Below are positions 33,910 to 46,400 of a stretch of DNA of 64,000 bases, piece by piece. Within the stretch, counting starts at the first letter, position 1. Each line of letters begins with the position of its first letter. Source of the DNA: Larix kaempferi (Eukaryota; Streptophyta; Pinopsida; Pinales; Pinaceae); contig BSBM01000299.1 of assembly GCA_027924585.1 (NCBI GenBank), positions 32,154,501 to 32,218,500 on the forward strand, given 5' to 3'. Below the pieces are notes generated by a model. The model had not been told where the DNA came from. It searched no databases and was given only the letters and a program-made list of their open reading frames with translations. The translations under genes were made by a program, and so were the position numbers.

Positions 33910-36478
33910 ATGGACATACCAGAGGAATCAACAGAGGACAGATCTCCTCATAATGAACGCAATAATAACGAACAGGAAAATGTTAATGAAGAAATCTACC
34001 TAGAACTTAATGATCAATCATCTGAATTATTACATACTGTTAAGGGTTTAAAATGTGAAATAAAAAATGTTAAGGAAGAAAACGAAAGGATTTTAAGAGC
34101 ACAAGAGGAATTAAATCATATTTCATTGGATAAGTACAATCAAGATGAAAAAGATAAGAGAACAGAAGTAAAAACTGAAGATGGAACAATGTCCTACAAA
34201 CACAGAGATAAGAAAGCTAAATACTATCAAATTGAAAGTAACTCTTCTTCTTCTGAATCTGATGACAAAATTTATGGTAGAAAATATGATTCTCATCAGG
34301 ACAGCAGTAACAGTGACTGTGGCCCTAAGAAAAGATGTAAAAATTATGAACAAATTTTAGGAGAGTTTAAAAAGATAAAACCTCCAACTTTTAATGGCAA
34401 AAATGAAAACGGAGAGGCAGCTGAAGCATGGTTGTCCGGAATGAAGAAGTATTTTCAGATTTATAACTACTCATCGCAATTAAAAGCTAAGATGACCATA
34501 TATAATCTGATTGGAAGGAAAGACATTTGGTGGCAAGATGTCAAAAGAGTTAAAAATCTTAAGCACAAAGACATAAAATGGAGTACATTTAAGAACATGT
34601 TTAAGAAAAAGTTTTTATCCGAATAGTACTACGAAAATAAGTCAAAAGAATTTTATGATTTAAAGATGGGTTTAACGACGATGAAGGAGTTATGCAGCAA
34701 ATTTCTAAGCTTGTTAAGGTATGTACCTTACCTAGTTGAAGAAAAACCTAAGATACAAAGGTCTCTAAGCTGTTTACCCTTCCCCATAAAGGATAGAATT
34801 GAGTATGATAACCCTTCAACTCTTGAAGAAGCCATGAGGAAGGCTAATTTCTGTTTTGAACAGAACAAGAGAAGATAAAGTGTATTGAGTTGGAGAAGTA
34901 ATGAGTCTAATAATTTTGACCATAAAAAGAAAAAGAAAAATTTTATGAGAATTCTGGAAGTTTTAAGAAAAATTTTAATAACAGAAATTTTCAGAATCAT
35001 AATAATTACAGAGGTAATGCACCATGGAATTTTACTGCTGCAAGGAATGCGCCTAATAATAATAACCACATTAATAATAATAACAACACCAGAATTTCCA
35101 CATAGAGGCCACCTTTGAAGTGTTATGACTGCGGTGGACCCCATACTAGAGCTCAATGTCCACGCAACAGAAAGACAGTCAGCAACATTCACACCATACA
35201 AGCGGAACCGACACTTAGTGATGCAGCAAGAAAAATGCCCAAGATAAATGCAGTGATGGAAAATCAACAAGAAGACCATCAAACTTCTATGGTCGAGATC
35301 GAAGGTATGATACAAAACAAATATATTTCAATTTTAATAGATCCAGGTGCAAGTCTAAGTTACATTTCACCTGATTTAGTGAAAAGTTCCTAGTTAAAGG
35401 TAGAAACATTTGATAATTCTTGGTTAGTTCAGCTAGCAATAGGCACTAAAAGAAAAGTTACAGAATTTGGCAAAAGTTATGATTTACTTATGAGTCAGCT
35501 AAAAACGTGAGTTAATTTAAATGTTTTGCCATTAGGATCATATGATGTGTTAATTGGCATGGACTGGCTTGAACATCATAAAGTAGTACTTAACTGTTAT
35601 GAAAAATCTTTTACTTGTTTGAATAATGAAGGTAATACTGAAACAGTAAAAGGAAATCCTAGGAAAACATCTGTAAATTTCTGCTTTGCAAGTAAAGGGA
35701 GTTGTAAGAAAGGGCTTTAAATGTTTGCTGTGAATGTTATTAATGACGAATGTTCATCTAAAGAATATAAGATAAAACTGGAAGATATACCCATCCTTAG
35801 GGACTTTTTTTATGTATTCCGGGAAGAAATTCTAGGACTACCCCCGAAAAGGGAACTACAACCAGGTGCGGTACCAAACTCAAAGGCTCCCTACATAATG
35901 CATATTCTGGAGTTAAATGAATTAAAATCTTAGCTGAAAGAATTAATAGATAAGAACTACATAAGGCCAAGTGTGTGTCCTTGGGGAGCACCAATTATCT
36001 TTGTTAAAAAAAAGGACGATACTTTGTGACTGTGCATAGATTACTGCCAACTTAATAAAATAACAATTAAAAATCGATATCCCTTGCCCCGCATTGACGA
36101 TCTATTTGATCAAGTATGTGGAGCAGAGATATTCACTAAAATTGATTTAAGGTCTGGATATCATCAAGTTAGAATAAAGGATGAAGACATATTCAAAACT
36201 GCTTTTAGAACTCGTTATCGACATTATGAGTTCGTAGTTATTCCTTTTGGGCTAACTAACGCACCGACAGTCTTCATGTGTTTAATGAATACCATTCTGC
36301 ATCAGTACCTGGATAAGTTTGTAATTGTGTTCATGGATGATATTCTAATTTACTCAAAAACTAAAGAAGAGCATGACGAACATTTAAGAATAATTCTACA
36401 AGATTTAAGGGAACATCAGTTTTATGCTAAGTTCAGTAAATGTGACTTTTATAAAGATAAAATACAGTACTTAGGTCA
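33910..36478 (+). pseudogene. Element B gag-pol, 5' half (Gag to reverse transcriptase), decayed
   Basis: The ATG at 33910 opens a Gag related to that of element A (IKPPTFNGK, AEAWLSGMKKYFQIY, DIWWQDVKR). It is followed by the CX2CX3HX4C knuckle (CYDCGGPHTRAQC, about 35118-35156), protease (LIDPGASLSYIS) and reverse transcriptase with FMDDIL near 36331. Lesions are TAG at 34624, TAA at 34876, a frame change in an A-rich run near 34930, TAG at 35391, TGA at 35507, a base loss near 35715, an in-frame deletion of about six codons near 35860, TAG at 35931 and TGA at 36025. The TAG at 34624 and the TGA at 36025 are shared with element C. The sequence stops inside the YLGH motif at GGTCA, where the LARD tandem is inserted, and continues at 54641. 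Confidence 0.93.
36474..36478 (+). repeat. Target duplication GGTCA, left of LARD tandem
   Basis: GGTCA is repeated at 54641-54645. Element C, which is uninterrupted here, reads CTTAGGTCACATAATATC near 63491, so a single copy is the original state. Confidence 0.95.
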
Positions 36479-36539
36479 TGTGACATCCCTCTTATATCTT
36501 AAGTTTTGTAATTGAATAATGTAAATATATGTTTGTTTT

Positions 36540-36571
36540 GGTGAGGAGCTCAAGGACAAGGCCCCACCAGT
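36540..36571 (+). promoter_or_regulatory. Conserved 32-bp LTR block (LARD LTR 1)
   Basis: GGTGAGGAGCTCAAGG...GGCCCCACCAGT is identical to the solo-LTR block at 14331 except for one base. The repeats in LTR 2 and LTR 3 are at about 43552-43583 and 50562-50593. Confidence 0.5.
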
Positions 36572-37928
36572 AAACCTTTTTTAGCATATTGTTTAATTAC
36601 TAAGTTGGAAAAGTTGATGATAGACCTATCAGACTAAAGGTTTAGATGCGACTAAACGACGAGGCAAAGAATCCATGATGGGGAGAGTCGAGATGGCTAG
36701 ACAACCGTGGAAGGTCAGTTTCTGACGACAGTTATCATCATAAGTGCCTTGGGCACATGAGAAGTAAAAGAATTTACTCAACGATCAAAATACCTTGAGG
36801 TGTTTTTCTTAAAAGATTGGGTCAATCCTAGGTAGAGTAACTATTTCACCACAAATAATAGTTAACTCCTATGACCTACCTAATGAAATAAATATAAATA
36901 CCATTAAGAATCCTACGAGATGTCGAACAATGTATTATTATAAATACTTACCTTAGTTTCGACAAGGATTTGTAAACATAATACTTATAGAAGAAGATGA
37001 TATACTTTTACACTCTTGGAGAGAAAAATGTAAAAATAAATACCTGTATATATATATATATATATTACAATTTGATATTTGGTACAAAACATTTACCATC
37101 CTTTATATATATATATTATTTGATCAAGAGGAGATATTCACTTATAAATGAATATACTTGACACTTATTTTCTAAGGATATAAGTAAATCGACTTCCCTT
37201 GCAAAAGGGATGGAGTATAGAAAATGATCTCCTTGTTTTACCCTGTTGTTTGGAATGAAGGGGGACAACAATTCGATTTGCAACTAGTGGAGTTTGGTGC
37301 TCCACCTAAAAGGGCGCAACACTTATGACAACAACGTTATTTTTACAAGCGAACTCCGAGTAAGAGAGGTGGTGTCTTCTCTTTCTGGAGGAAATCGCGG
37401 ATCTCCATGATCTTGATTATAAAGAAGAGAAGTTAAGGGAGGATTGTTTCCTTGATTGGAGGGAGAGAAACAGTTCTTAGTTGCCACATGTTATCATGCT
37501 GCTACGCGCTAAGGGTTCGAATTCCACGTGGGATGAGTTGTTTTTCGCAATCCCTTATTTTAACAACGATCTGATTCTAATTAAGGGGATCCTTCTGCCA
37601 TCGGGGAATTCCTTTATATACTCCCACTCGTCACAAAAAGAGGACCTCTGTGATGGAGGGAAGGGGAACGAAGGGAGGGTTTCAGAATGGAATAGTTTCC
37701 ATCGGCGCTACTCAGAAAGGACGGTAGTTTCGTTGAGTGGTTATTCCAAAAAAAAAAAATGGGGAAATCGAGCTCGAAAAAGGAGGAAGGAGGTAGGGTC
37801 CTTATCTTTATGATAGATATCCTCTACGAGAAGAGAGGTATGATCCCTGTGGTTCAATTGCAATCTAGTATTACGTTTTCTCGTTTATACATTTTATGGT
37901 TGTTATTCTGAGTATGTTTTTTTTTTTA

Positions 37929-38548
37929 TACATCTCTGCTTGGCGTGATGACCAAGGAACCCGATCCATAATTTTGTATGATAACAGAGTATGAGCTCTG
38001 CCGAGTCTGGTTGCATTTGAGTATTGCATGTGGTATTGATTACTTCTGCTTATACATCTCTGCTTGGCGTGATGACCAAGGAACCCGATCCATATTTTTA
38101 TAAGATAACAGAGTATGAGCTCTGCTGAGTCTGGTTGCATTTGAGTATTGCATGTGGTATTGATTACTTCTGCTTATACATCTCGGCTTGGCGTGACGAC
38201 CAAGGAACCCGATCCATATTTATATAAGATAACAGAGTATGAGCTCTGCTGAGTCTGGTTGCATTTGAGTCTTGCATGTGGAATTGATTACTTCTGCTTA
38301 TACATCTCCGCTTGGCGTGATGACCAAGGAACCCGATCCATATTTATGTATGATAACAGAGTATGAGCTCTGCCGAGTCTGGTTGCATTTGAGTATTGCA
38401 TGTGGTATTGATTATTTCTGCTTATACATCTCTGCTTGGCGTGATGACCAAGGAACCCGATCCATATTTATATAAGATAACAGAGTATGAGCTCTGCCGA
38501 GTCTGGTTGCATTTGAGTATTGCATGTGGTATTGATTATTTCTGCTAT
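37929..38548 (+). repeat. 124-bp minisatellite, 5 copies, LARD LTR 1
   Basis: Copies start at 37929, 38053, 38177, 38301 and 38425, exactly 124 bp apart. Each begins TACATCTCTGCTTGGCGTGA and includes GATAACAGAGTATGAGCTCT and GTCTGGTTGCATTTGAGTAT. The unit is absent elsewhere in the window. It sits about 1.45 kb into the LTR, so it could act as a repeated enhancer. Confidence 0.95.
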
Positions 38549-39889
38549 TAATTATATTCTTGTGTGATCAACACCTTCCCGATCTGGAATGATCGTTGTG
38601 AGGAAAATGCCAGACGCATTATGTTTGATCGCTGGTTACCTTCCCGATCTGGGTCAATCGCTGCAAAGCAAAACATAGTTGTAGATATGTAATTTTTAGA
38701 TGGGAAAGTGTAGATGCTGGTCTCCTATTAAATGTCTATAAGCAGAAATCCTTGCCTTTTAAATATGAACCCAGAAATTACGTGTAACTGTTTTGCGAGG
38801 TCATGGACCCCAGACAAGGGTTAAGCCATTATAGTTATTTTTTTTAGTGTAATATTATGCCTGTTGAGTTTTGAGCAAATGAGATAGGACAGTTACAACG
38901 AGCCTGATCCACACTGTGCTAGTTCGATTTGGGGACAGAGTTGAAAGAAACTCTATAGTTCTATCTAATCGCCTTAAGAAAATGTTGGAAGACTTAGTAG
39001 TCTACACATCGGATGACAGAGTTGGAAACAAGTCTGTAGTCTCCCTTTTCATGCCCTGATAGTGGAGTCATTTTTGTGTGGTTGTTTATTACCCTTCTTT
39101 TCCCAAAAGAGAAATGCTACGGCCTTTGTAAATGGTTGTGTATTTTTTTTTGTAATTACTGTCATGGTGAAATTGGTAGCGTGCTAAATACTTAATCTTA
39201 GTTAATTTAAGGAGAGATTTCTCTGCCTTGTGATTCTAGAGAGCACCTGGAGAGGGATAGTTAATTATCTAGATCTCGTTTATTGTTCGGTTACCTTTTT
39301 GGGGTTGTACACAGGTATTGGCTTCCCTTTAATAACCATCGTCTAATTGGAATCGTGGTTCTGCATTATGTTGGCAATTAATGAAGTAAAAATTTCGTAT
39401 ATGGAAATTTGTTAAAAGTGGTATGGCTGGAACCGTATTTCAACTAGCATATAAAGTACCCTTTTAGAAATATCTTTGGTTTGGTAGGGTATTATCTTTG
39501 GGTTGTAATGACATCATTTTTGTATTCCCTAGAAGCGTATTCCTATGCAAAGTTCCATTGTTAATTCTGGAAATTCGTTGGTGTAGATTTCTCTTGGAAT
39601 ATATTATTGGTCTAGAAGTGGGAGTACCGTGAAGATTCCTTGTGTAATTAATGGAATCAAGATAGATTGATAAGTTATTCATAGTTATGGATAAATGATT
39701 TCAAAGGATCTCTTTAAAATTATGTATGTATGATAAACATCCTCATATAGAGCAATAGACTTCTATACGTATATTGCTATTAAAGCATAGTTGAAATTAC
39801 TCTCGGTGAGAGAGTAAATATGGCCACTTGGGCGTGGCAGAAATGTAACCTTTATTATGAATGATTAATATATGGAAGGAAACATTTCA

Positions 39890-39921
39890 GTGGATGTAGC
39901 CCAAAGAGTTGGGTGAACCAC
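39890..39921 (+). promoter_or_regulatory. Two-part hairpin GTGG..CCCAA..TTGGG..CCAC, LARD LTR 1
   Basis: The outer arms GTGG/CCAC enclose inner arms CCCAA/TTGGG with an AGAG loop and a TGAA linker. It corresponds to the solo-LTR hairpin at 18045-18073 with a compensatory change in the inner stem. Copies are at 46900-46931 and 53911-53942. Confidence 0.5.
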
Positions 39922-40621
39922 ATATATCGGTTTATCTCATGTGTGTGATTATTTGGTGTTGTCGTTTTGTGCATAATTTATGTTTACGTCAAGTGATTGT
40001 TGAGAAATGATGACTTGTGAATGTTCATATTGTCCTTGGGAGATTAATACATAGATATCTAATGTTTTGATATATATATAATATTTCGTTGTTAATGGGT
40101 AATAATTTCTTAGAGATGTTTCAAGGTAAGGAGGAATAATGTTTGAATATGAGCTAATAGTTTAAATGGATGATTGTCATTGTAATCGTCATTTTGTCAA
40201 AGCATTTATATTATTAAAAGCTTAAGAGGACTTCATAAAAAGTGTAGTCACAATAACATTTGGGATGTTACATGACTAGATGTATGCACCCCTAAATTTT
40301 GGTAATTTTGCATACTGTTGAATTTATAATTTTGTTGTACCAATGATAAGAATATCAAAGCTGCTGATTGCAATAAGAATAGAGATGAATGGTTGAAAAT
40401 GCTTGTATTTTATGTTATAGCTATGACGCAATAAGTACAACTGCATTATGGTTCTTTATACCAATAAAGTTCGCCATAAGTTATAGAGATATTAAAACTT
40501 ATAGAATTTTCCATTCATGTAATTAATACATTCTTGGTGATATGAATCCTGTAGAGCAAAATAAATTTTCTTGAAAATTTCCCAAAAATCCCTAATTCAG
40601 ACATTTGGGAAACGTTACATG

Positions 40622-40633
40622 TGGTATCAGAGC
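40622..40633 (+). other. Primer binding site, LARD internal 1
   Basis: TGGTATCAGAGC follows the LTR end by two bases and is a perfect tRNA-iMet type site, also found at 47632-47643 in the second unit. Confidence 0.93.
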
Positions 40634-42953
40634 CTTAGGTTACAACACTAGGGCCTAATGAGCTCAACATGCGATAATTAAGTATAAAGGTTATTAAGTT
40701 TACTAATCAATTGTTTTTGTTTCATTTTGGATGCATGGATTGCACTGGACAAGGGGAAAATGAATCTCCAAGCTCGACTTCAAGTTTCTCCCACCAGAGC
40801 ACAGGTTGCAAACACTTGGGCTTATATGGGCTCAGTCGGGGAAAACAAATATGAGTTAGTCGAACTGGCGACACAAGACGTAATAGAAAATTTCCTTTCA
40901 ACGGATCGACAACAGGTAGCGTACAAGTCGTCATTAAATTGCAAGTAAGTATGTTTCATTTGGTGAAAACATTATAATGGCGCAACATGGTTTGTAGGTA
41001 AGGATAGTATATGTTTCATTATGGCGATGAACAATCTGTTATTGGTAAAATATTTAGCTGATGAATATATCCTCCTATTTTACAAATTAGAATTCATTGG
41101 ATGACGAGAAAATAGTCTTTAGAATGATAACGGTTATGGTTTTGTGGAATGAGTTTTCGTATATTGAAAGTCATCCTAGTTGTGAATGTGCTAAACTGAG
41201 GAACTCTCCTAAATTTGTTGATTTGATAATTCGTCTTAAATACTGATTACCTTCTCTACCTTTATTGTTGTTCTTAGGAGTGGATATCTTTCAGCTTAAG
41301 TAAACGCGTCATATGGGAGAATAGGGTTGATACATGTTGTTAATTGTGTCTGACTAATCGAATTCTATTGATCCATTCGTCGGGATTTCCGAATATGAGG
41401 TTCAGATAGATAAAATAAGCAACTTATATATATTAAGTCGTTTATAAAGTAATTATATATGCTAACATTTGACTAAAGAAGATGGTCTAATGTTTTGATT
41501 AGGTTAGGAACTATCAAGTTCCTTTCATATATAAAGCCACTTTGAATGATAAATTTATGATGTTGACATAACTAGGAAATTCTGGTAACATACATACAAT
41601 TATATGTCGTGTCAAAATGATTATTTTGGTTAAGAGATAAAACTATAGTTAATCATGTTGCTCACATAATGAATGCATAGATGAAATTAATGGTGAGTAT
41701 GTGTTGTTGTATGAATAAAAGTATTGGAAAACTAGAACCGCCACGGAATGGTAATACATGACACTTTAATTTTCTCATGTCTTTATAATGACTGTTTTAT
41801 ATCCGCATTAGGAGTTAAGGAAAACCTTTAATATCATGGAAGTTCCATGATAGATCATAAGTAATATTTAACAGTAATTGATGTATAAGCTTTTATGAAA
41901 CAAGTCAAGGTGATGATTGACTTATGTTTTATGCATGATTGCTCTTATGGTTTAATTACATTTTTCTTTTTTAAGGTTGTGGTCGAGCGGAATGTTATAT
42001 TCCCACACATCACTACAACAGTCAAGAGGTAAAATGGGATATACAGATTCATGTGATAATTAGTGTAATACTAATATGTGATGATACAGGTAAACTGGTA
42101 CCTCGACATATGAGGATCTTATAATAAGAAGATATGCGGCCACCTTACAAAGGTATACGGGTATCATTATAAGGTATGCAAGTATGTTTTAGAAAATTGG
42201 TGATTTCTATGTGATGTTGGTATATACAAAAGAAGTTGTATAACTAAAACAGGAAGTGTGTTTGAAATGGTGAGGGATAACATTCGAGGTTAAGAAATCA
42301 TCCTGTCCACGGGTCATCATAAAAAGAATATTATTTCGTGTTCAAAGAAGTATGTAATCCTATTAAATAAGTCAGATATGCTTGGAAGGAGAAAACGTTT
42401 ACTTCAGATGATCAAGTATGGATATTGTAGTATGAAGAATGAATGATTTTCTTATTTACAAATATTTTGATTTTGTTATATAAAGTGTTACTAACAATTG
42501 AATTTGGCAGATGGCCAAAACTCAGTGGAACTTGTTGAAAGACAAAAGCTTAATATATTATGCATGGTACAATAAAAGGAGTGAGGATGAAAGATCCACA
42601 TTGCAGCTTTTGTTATTGTTAATTATTGTTGAATAAAGAACTAGACCAAATTGGTCAGAGAAATTGTATGGTTATAAAATGTAATATGACGAAATAATTG
42701 ATGAATTTAAATGAGATTTTCCTAGACTCAAGCGAGGAGGCTTGAGGGGAATAAATTCCTGGACTCAAGCGAGAAGGCTTGAGGGGAATGATGCAAGAGT
42801 GCGTTAAGGGCACTAAAACACTTCCGAGAAATCAGGGTGTTGACAGCCGCTAGGATTCTTGAAGGAATCAACAAGCGGTAAAGACCTAGGCAAACTATAA
42901 GAGAATGCATATGCGGGAGGCAGGACGCTGCTTAGTATGCATGAGAGAAAGTA

Positions 42954-43125
42954 TTGCTGTGTGAGCACTGCGGTGTTAGGCAAGAAATCTGTAAAATAAA
43001 TTGCTGTGTGAGCACTGCGGTGTTAGGCAAGAAATCTGTAAAATAAATTGCTGTGTGAGCACTGAGGTGTTAGGCAAGAATTTCGAAAGGATTGTTGTGT
43101 GAGCACTCGGGTGTTAGACAAGAAT
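42954..43125 (+). repeat. 47-bp repeat, 4 copies, in LARD internal 1
   Basis: TTGCTGTGTGAGCACTGCGG followed by TGTTAGGCAAGAAATCTGTA starts at 42954, 43001, 43048 and 43092. The last two copies are slightly altered. The array is repeated in internal 2 at 49964-50135. Confidence 0.92.
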
Positions 43126-43477
43126 TTCCTGGATCAAATGAATGGTTGTTTGTGATTAAGTTCATAATCTACATTCCTGGATCATTGGATTTATGTGTGC
43201 GTGTGATGATAAAAGCAGGAACAAAGGAGAAAACATATTCCATGGGTTGTAAATGATATATTGCAATAAAGAGCTCATGATTTGTGTCTCTAAGTTTGAT
43301 TATAGAATTAACGATAAGTTGTTACTAAACAATTGCAGGTGATTGACGGTCATTTGCGAAAAATTTATGAAAACCCAAAGAAGGTCAAAATAGAAACGAC
43401 AAAGTGAGCAAAGGAGGACTCCATAAGAGAAATCCAAAATGTTTGAAAACATGAACACCGAGGACGGTGTTATTCTT

Positions 43478-43490
43478 AAGGGGGAAAGGA
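43478..43490 (+). other. Polypurine tract, LARD internal 1
   Basis: AAGGGGGAAAGGA, an unbroken purine run, directly precedes LTR 2. This is the normal plus-strand primer position. Confidence 0.92.
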
Positions 43491-46400
43491 TGTGACATCC
43501 CTCTTATATCTTAAGTTTTGTAATTGAATAATGTAAATATATGTTTGTTTTGGTGAGGAGCTCAAGGACAAGGCCCCACCAGTAAACCTTTTTTAGCATA
43601 TTGTTTAATTACTAAGTTGGAAAAGTTGATGATAGACCTATCAGACTAAAGGTTTAGATGCGACTAAACGACGAGGCAAAGAATCCATGATGGGGAGAGT
43701 CGAGATGGCTAGACAACCGTGGAAGGTCAGTTTCTGACGACAGTTATCATCATAAGTGCCTTGGGCACATGAGAAGTAAAAGAATTTACTCAACGATCAA
43801 AATACCTTGAGGTGTTTTTCTTAAAAGATTGGGTCAATCCTACGTAGAGTAACTATTTCACCACAAATAATAGTTAACTCCTATGACCTACCTAATGAAA
43901 TAAATATAAATACCATTAAGAATCCTACGAGATGTCGAACAATGTATTATTATAAATACTTACCTTAGTTTCGACAAGGATTTGTAAACATAATACTTAT
44001 AGAAGAAGATGATATACTTTTACACTCTTGGAGAGAAAAATGTAAAAATAAATACCTGTATATATATATATATATTACAATTTGATATTTGGTACAAAAC
44101 ATTTACCATCCTTTATATATATATATTATTTGATCAAGAGGAGATATTCACTTATAAATGAATATACTTGACACTTATTTTCTAAGGATATAAGTAAATC
44201 GACTTCCCTTGCAAAAGGGATGGAGTATAGAAAATGATCTCCTTGTTTTACCCTGTTGTTTGGAATGAAGGGGGACAACAATTCGATTTGCAACTAGTGG
44301 AGTTTGGTGCTCCACCTAAAAGGGCGCAACACTTATGACAACAACGTTATTTTTACAAGCGAACTCCGAGTAAGAGAGGTGGTGTCTTCTCTTTCTGGAG
44401 GAAATCGCGGATCTCCATGATCTTGATTATAAAGAAGAGAAGTTAAGGGAGGATTGTTTCCTTGATTGGAGGGAGAGAAACAGTTCTTAGTTGCCACATG
44501 TTATCATGCTGCTACGCGCTAAGGGTTCGAATTCCACGTGGGATGAGTTGTTTTTCGCAATCCCTTATTTTAACAACGATCTGATTCTAATTAAGGGGAT
44601 CCTTCTGCCATCGGGGAATTCCTTTATATACTCCCACTCGTCACAAAAAGAGGAGCTCTGTGATGGAGGGAAGGGGAACGAAGGGAGGGTTTCAGAATGG
44701 AAGAGTTTCCATCGGCGCTACTCAGAAAGGACGGTAGTTTCGTTGAGTGGTTATTCCAAAAAAAAAATATGGGGAAATCGAGCTCGAAAAAGGAGGAAGG
44801 AGGTAGGGTCCTTATCTTTATGATAGATATCCTCTACGAGAAGAGAGGTATGATCCCTGTGGTTCAATTGCAATCTAGTATTACGTTTTCTCGTTTATAC
44901 ATTTTATGGTTGTTATTCTGAGTATGTTTTTTTTTTTATACATCTCTGCTTGGCGTGATGACCAAGGAACCCGATCCATAATTTTGTATGATAACAGAGT
45001 ATGAGCTCTGCCGAGTCTGGTTGCATTTGAGTATTGCATGTGGTATTGATTACTTCTGCTTATACATCTCTGCTTGGCGTGATGACCAAGGAACCCGATC
45101 CATATTTTTATAAGATAACAGAGTATGAGCTCTGCTGAGTCTGGTTGCATTTGAGTATTGCATGTGGTATTGATTACTTCTGCTTATACATCTCGGCTTG
45201 GCGTGATGACCAAGGAACCCGATCCATATTTATATAAGATAACAGAGTATGAGCTCTGCTGAGTCTGGTTGCATTTGAGTATTGCATGTGGAATTGATTA
45301 GTTCTGCTTATACATCTCCGCTTGGCGTGATGACCAAGGAACCCGATCCATATTTATGTATGATAACAGAGTATGAGCTCTGCCGAGTCTGGTTGCATTT
45401 GAGTATTGCATGTGGTATTGATTATTTCTGCTTATACATCTCTGCTTGGCGTGATGACCAAGGAACCCGATCCATATTTATATAAGATAACAGAGTATGA
45501 GCTCTGCCGAGTCTGGTTGCATTTGAGTATTGCATGTGGTATTGATTATTTCTGCTATTAATTATATTCTTGTGTGATCAACACCTTCCCGATCTGGAAT
45601 GATCGTTGTGAGGAAAATGCCAGACGCATTATGTTTGATCGCTGGTTACCTTCCCGATCTGGGTCAATCGCTGCAAAGCAAAACATAGTTGTAGATATGT
45701 AATTTTTAGATGGGAAAGTGTAGATGCTGGTCTCCTATTAAATGTCTATAAGCAGAAATCCTTGCCTTTTAAATATGAACCCAGAAATTACGTGTAACTG
45801 TTTTGCGAGGTCATGGACCCCAGACAAGGGTTAAGCCATTATAGTTATTTTTTTTAGTGTAATATTATGCCTGTTGAGTTTTGAGCAAATGAGATAGGAC
45901 AGTTACAACGAGCCTGATCCACACTGTGCTAGTTCGATTTGGGGACAGAGTTGAAAGAAACTCTATAGTTCTATCTAATCGCCTTAATAAAATGTTGGAA
46001 GACTTAGTAGTTTACACATCGGATGACAGAGTTGGAAACAAGTCTGTAGTCTCCCTTTTCATGCCCTGATAGTGGAGTCATTTTTGTGTGGTTGTTTATT
46101 ACCCTTCTTTTCCCAAAAGAGAAATGCTACGGCCTTTGTAAATGGTTGTGTATTTTTTTTTGTAATTACTGTCATGGTGAAATTGGTAGCGTGCTAAATA
46201 CTTAATCTTAGTTAATTTAAGGAGAGATTTCTCTGCCTTGTGATTCTAGAGAGCACCTGGAGAGGGATAGTTAATTATCTAGATCTCGTTTATTGTTCGG
46301 TTACCTTTTTGGGGTTGTACACAGGTATTGGCTTCCCTTTAATAACCATCGTCTAATTGGAATCGTGGTTCTGCATTATGTTGGCAATTAATGAAGTAAA

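Larger units (their letters stand above)
36479..40619 (+). mobile_element. LARD-like tandem, LTR 1 (4141 bp)
   Basis: It starts TGTGACATCCCTC and ends GGGAAACGTTACA, and is followed by a PBS. It is almost identical to LTR 2 and LTR 3, with about a dozen differences by eye. It contains the conserved 32-bp block (36540-36571), a polymorphic (TA)n run near 37048-37066, a 5-copy 124-bp minisatellite (37929-38548) and the hairpin at 39890-39921. A 105-codon ORF from the ATG at 37496 has no recognisable domain and is probably chance. Confidence 0.95.
40620..43490 (+). mobile_element. LARD-like internal domain 1 (2871 bp, no gag-pol)
   Basis: It is bounded by a PBS and a purine tract but encodes no Gag, protease, reverse transcriptase or integrase in any frame, which is typical of large retrotransposon derivatives. 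The only ORF of note opens after the PBS (73 codons at 40727-40948 from a TTG, 62 from the ATG at 40760). Its end overlaps a strong donor-like GTAAGT (40945-40950). Acceptor-like sites follow: TTACTAAC...TTGGCAG at 42510 and TTACTAAAC...TTGCAG at 43338. Two CTCAAGC...GCTTGAG hairpins (42728-42785) and a 47-bp repeat (42954-43125) lie near the 3' end. The enzymes for transposition must have come from another element. Confidence 0.9.

Noticed and set aside
37520-37550. GGGTTCGAATTCC, resembling a tRNA T-arm (pol III box B)
   Set aside because: No acceptor, D-arm or anticodon arm can be folded around it, so it is not a tRNA gene.
37496-37813. 105-codon ORF present in all three LARD LTRs (also 44491-44823, 51503-51835)
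   Set aside because: Its conservation is explained by the recent copying of the LTR. It has no recognisable domain and the codons run through purine-rich repeats.
37929-38548. Regular repeats that might suggest a CRISPR array
   Set aside because: The 124-bp units are contiguous with no unique spacers, and they sit inside a plant LTR.
41049-41056. CTGATGA, a hammerhead-ribozyme-like core
   Set aside because: No matching GAAA with the needed stems was found nearby, so there is no support for a ribozyme.
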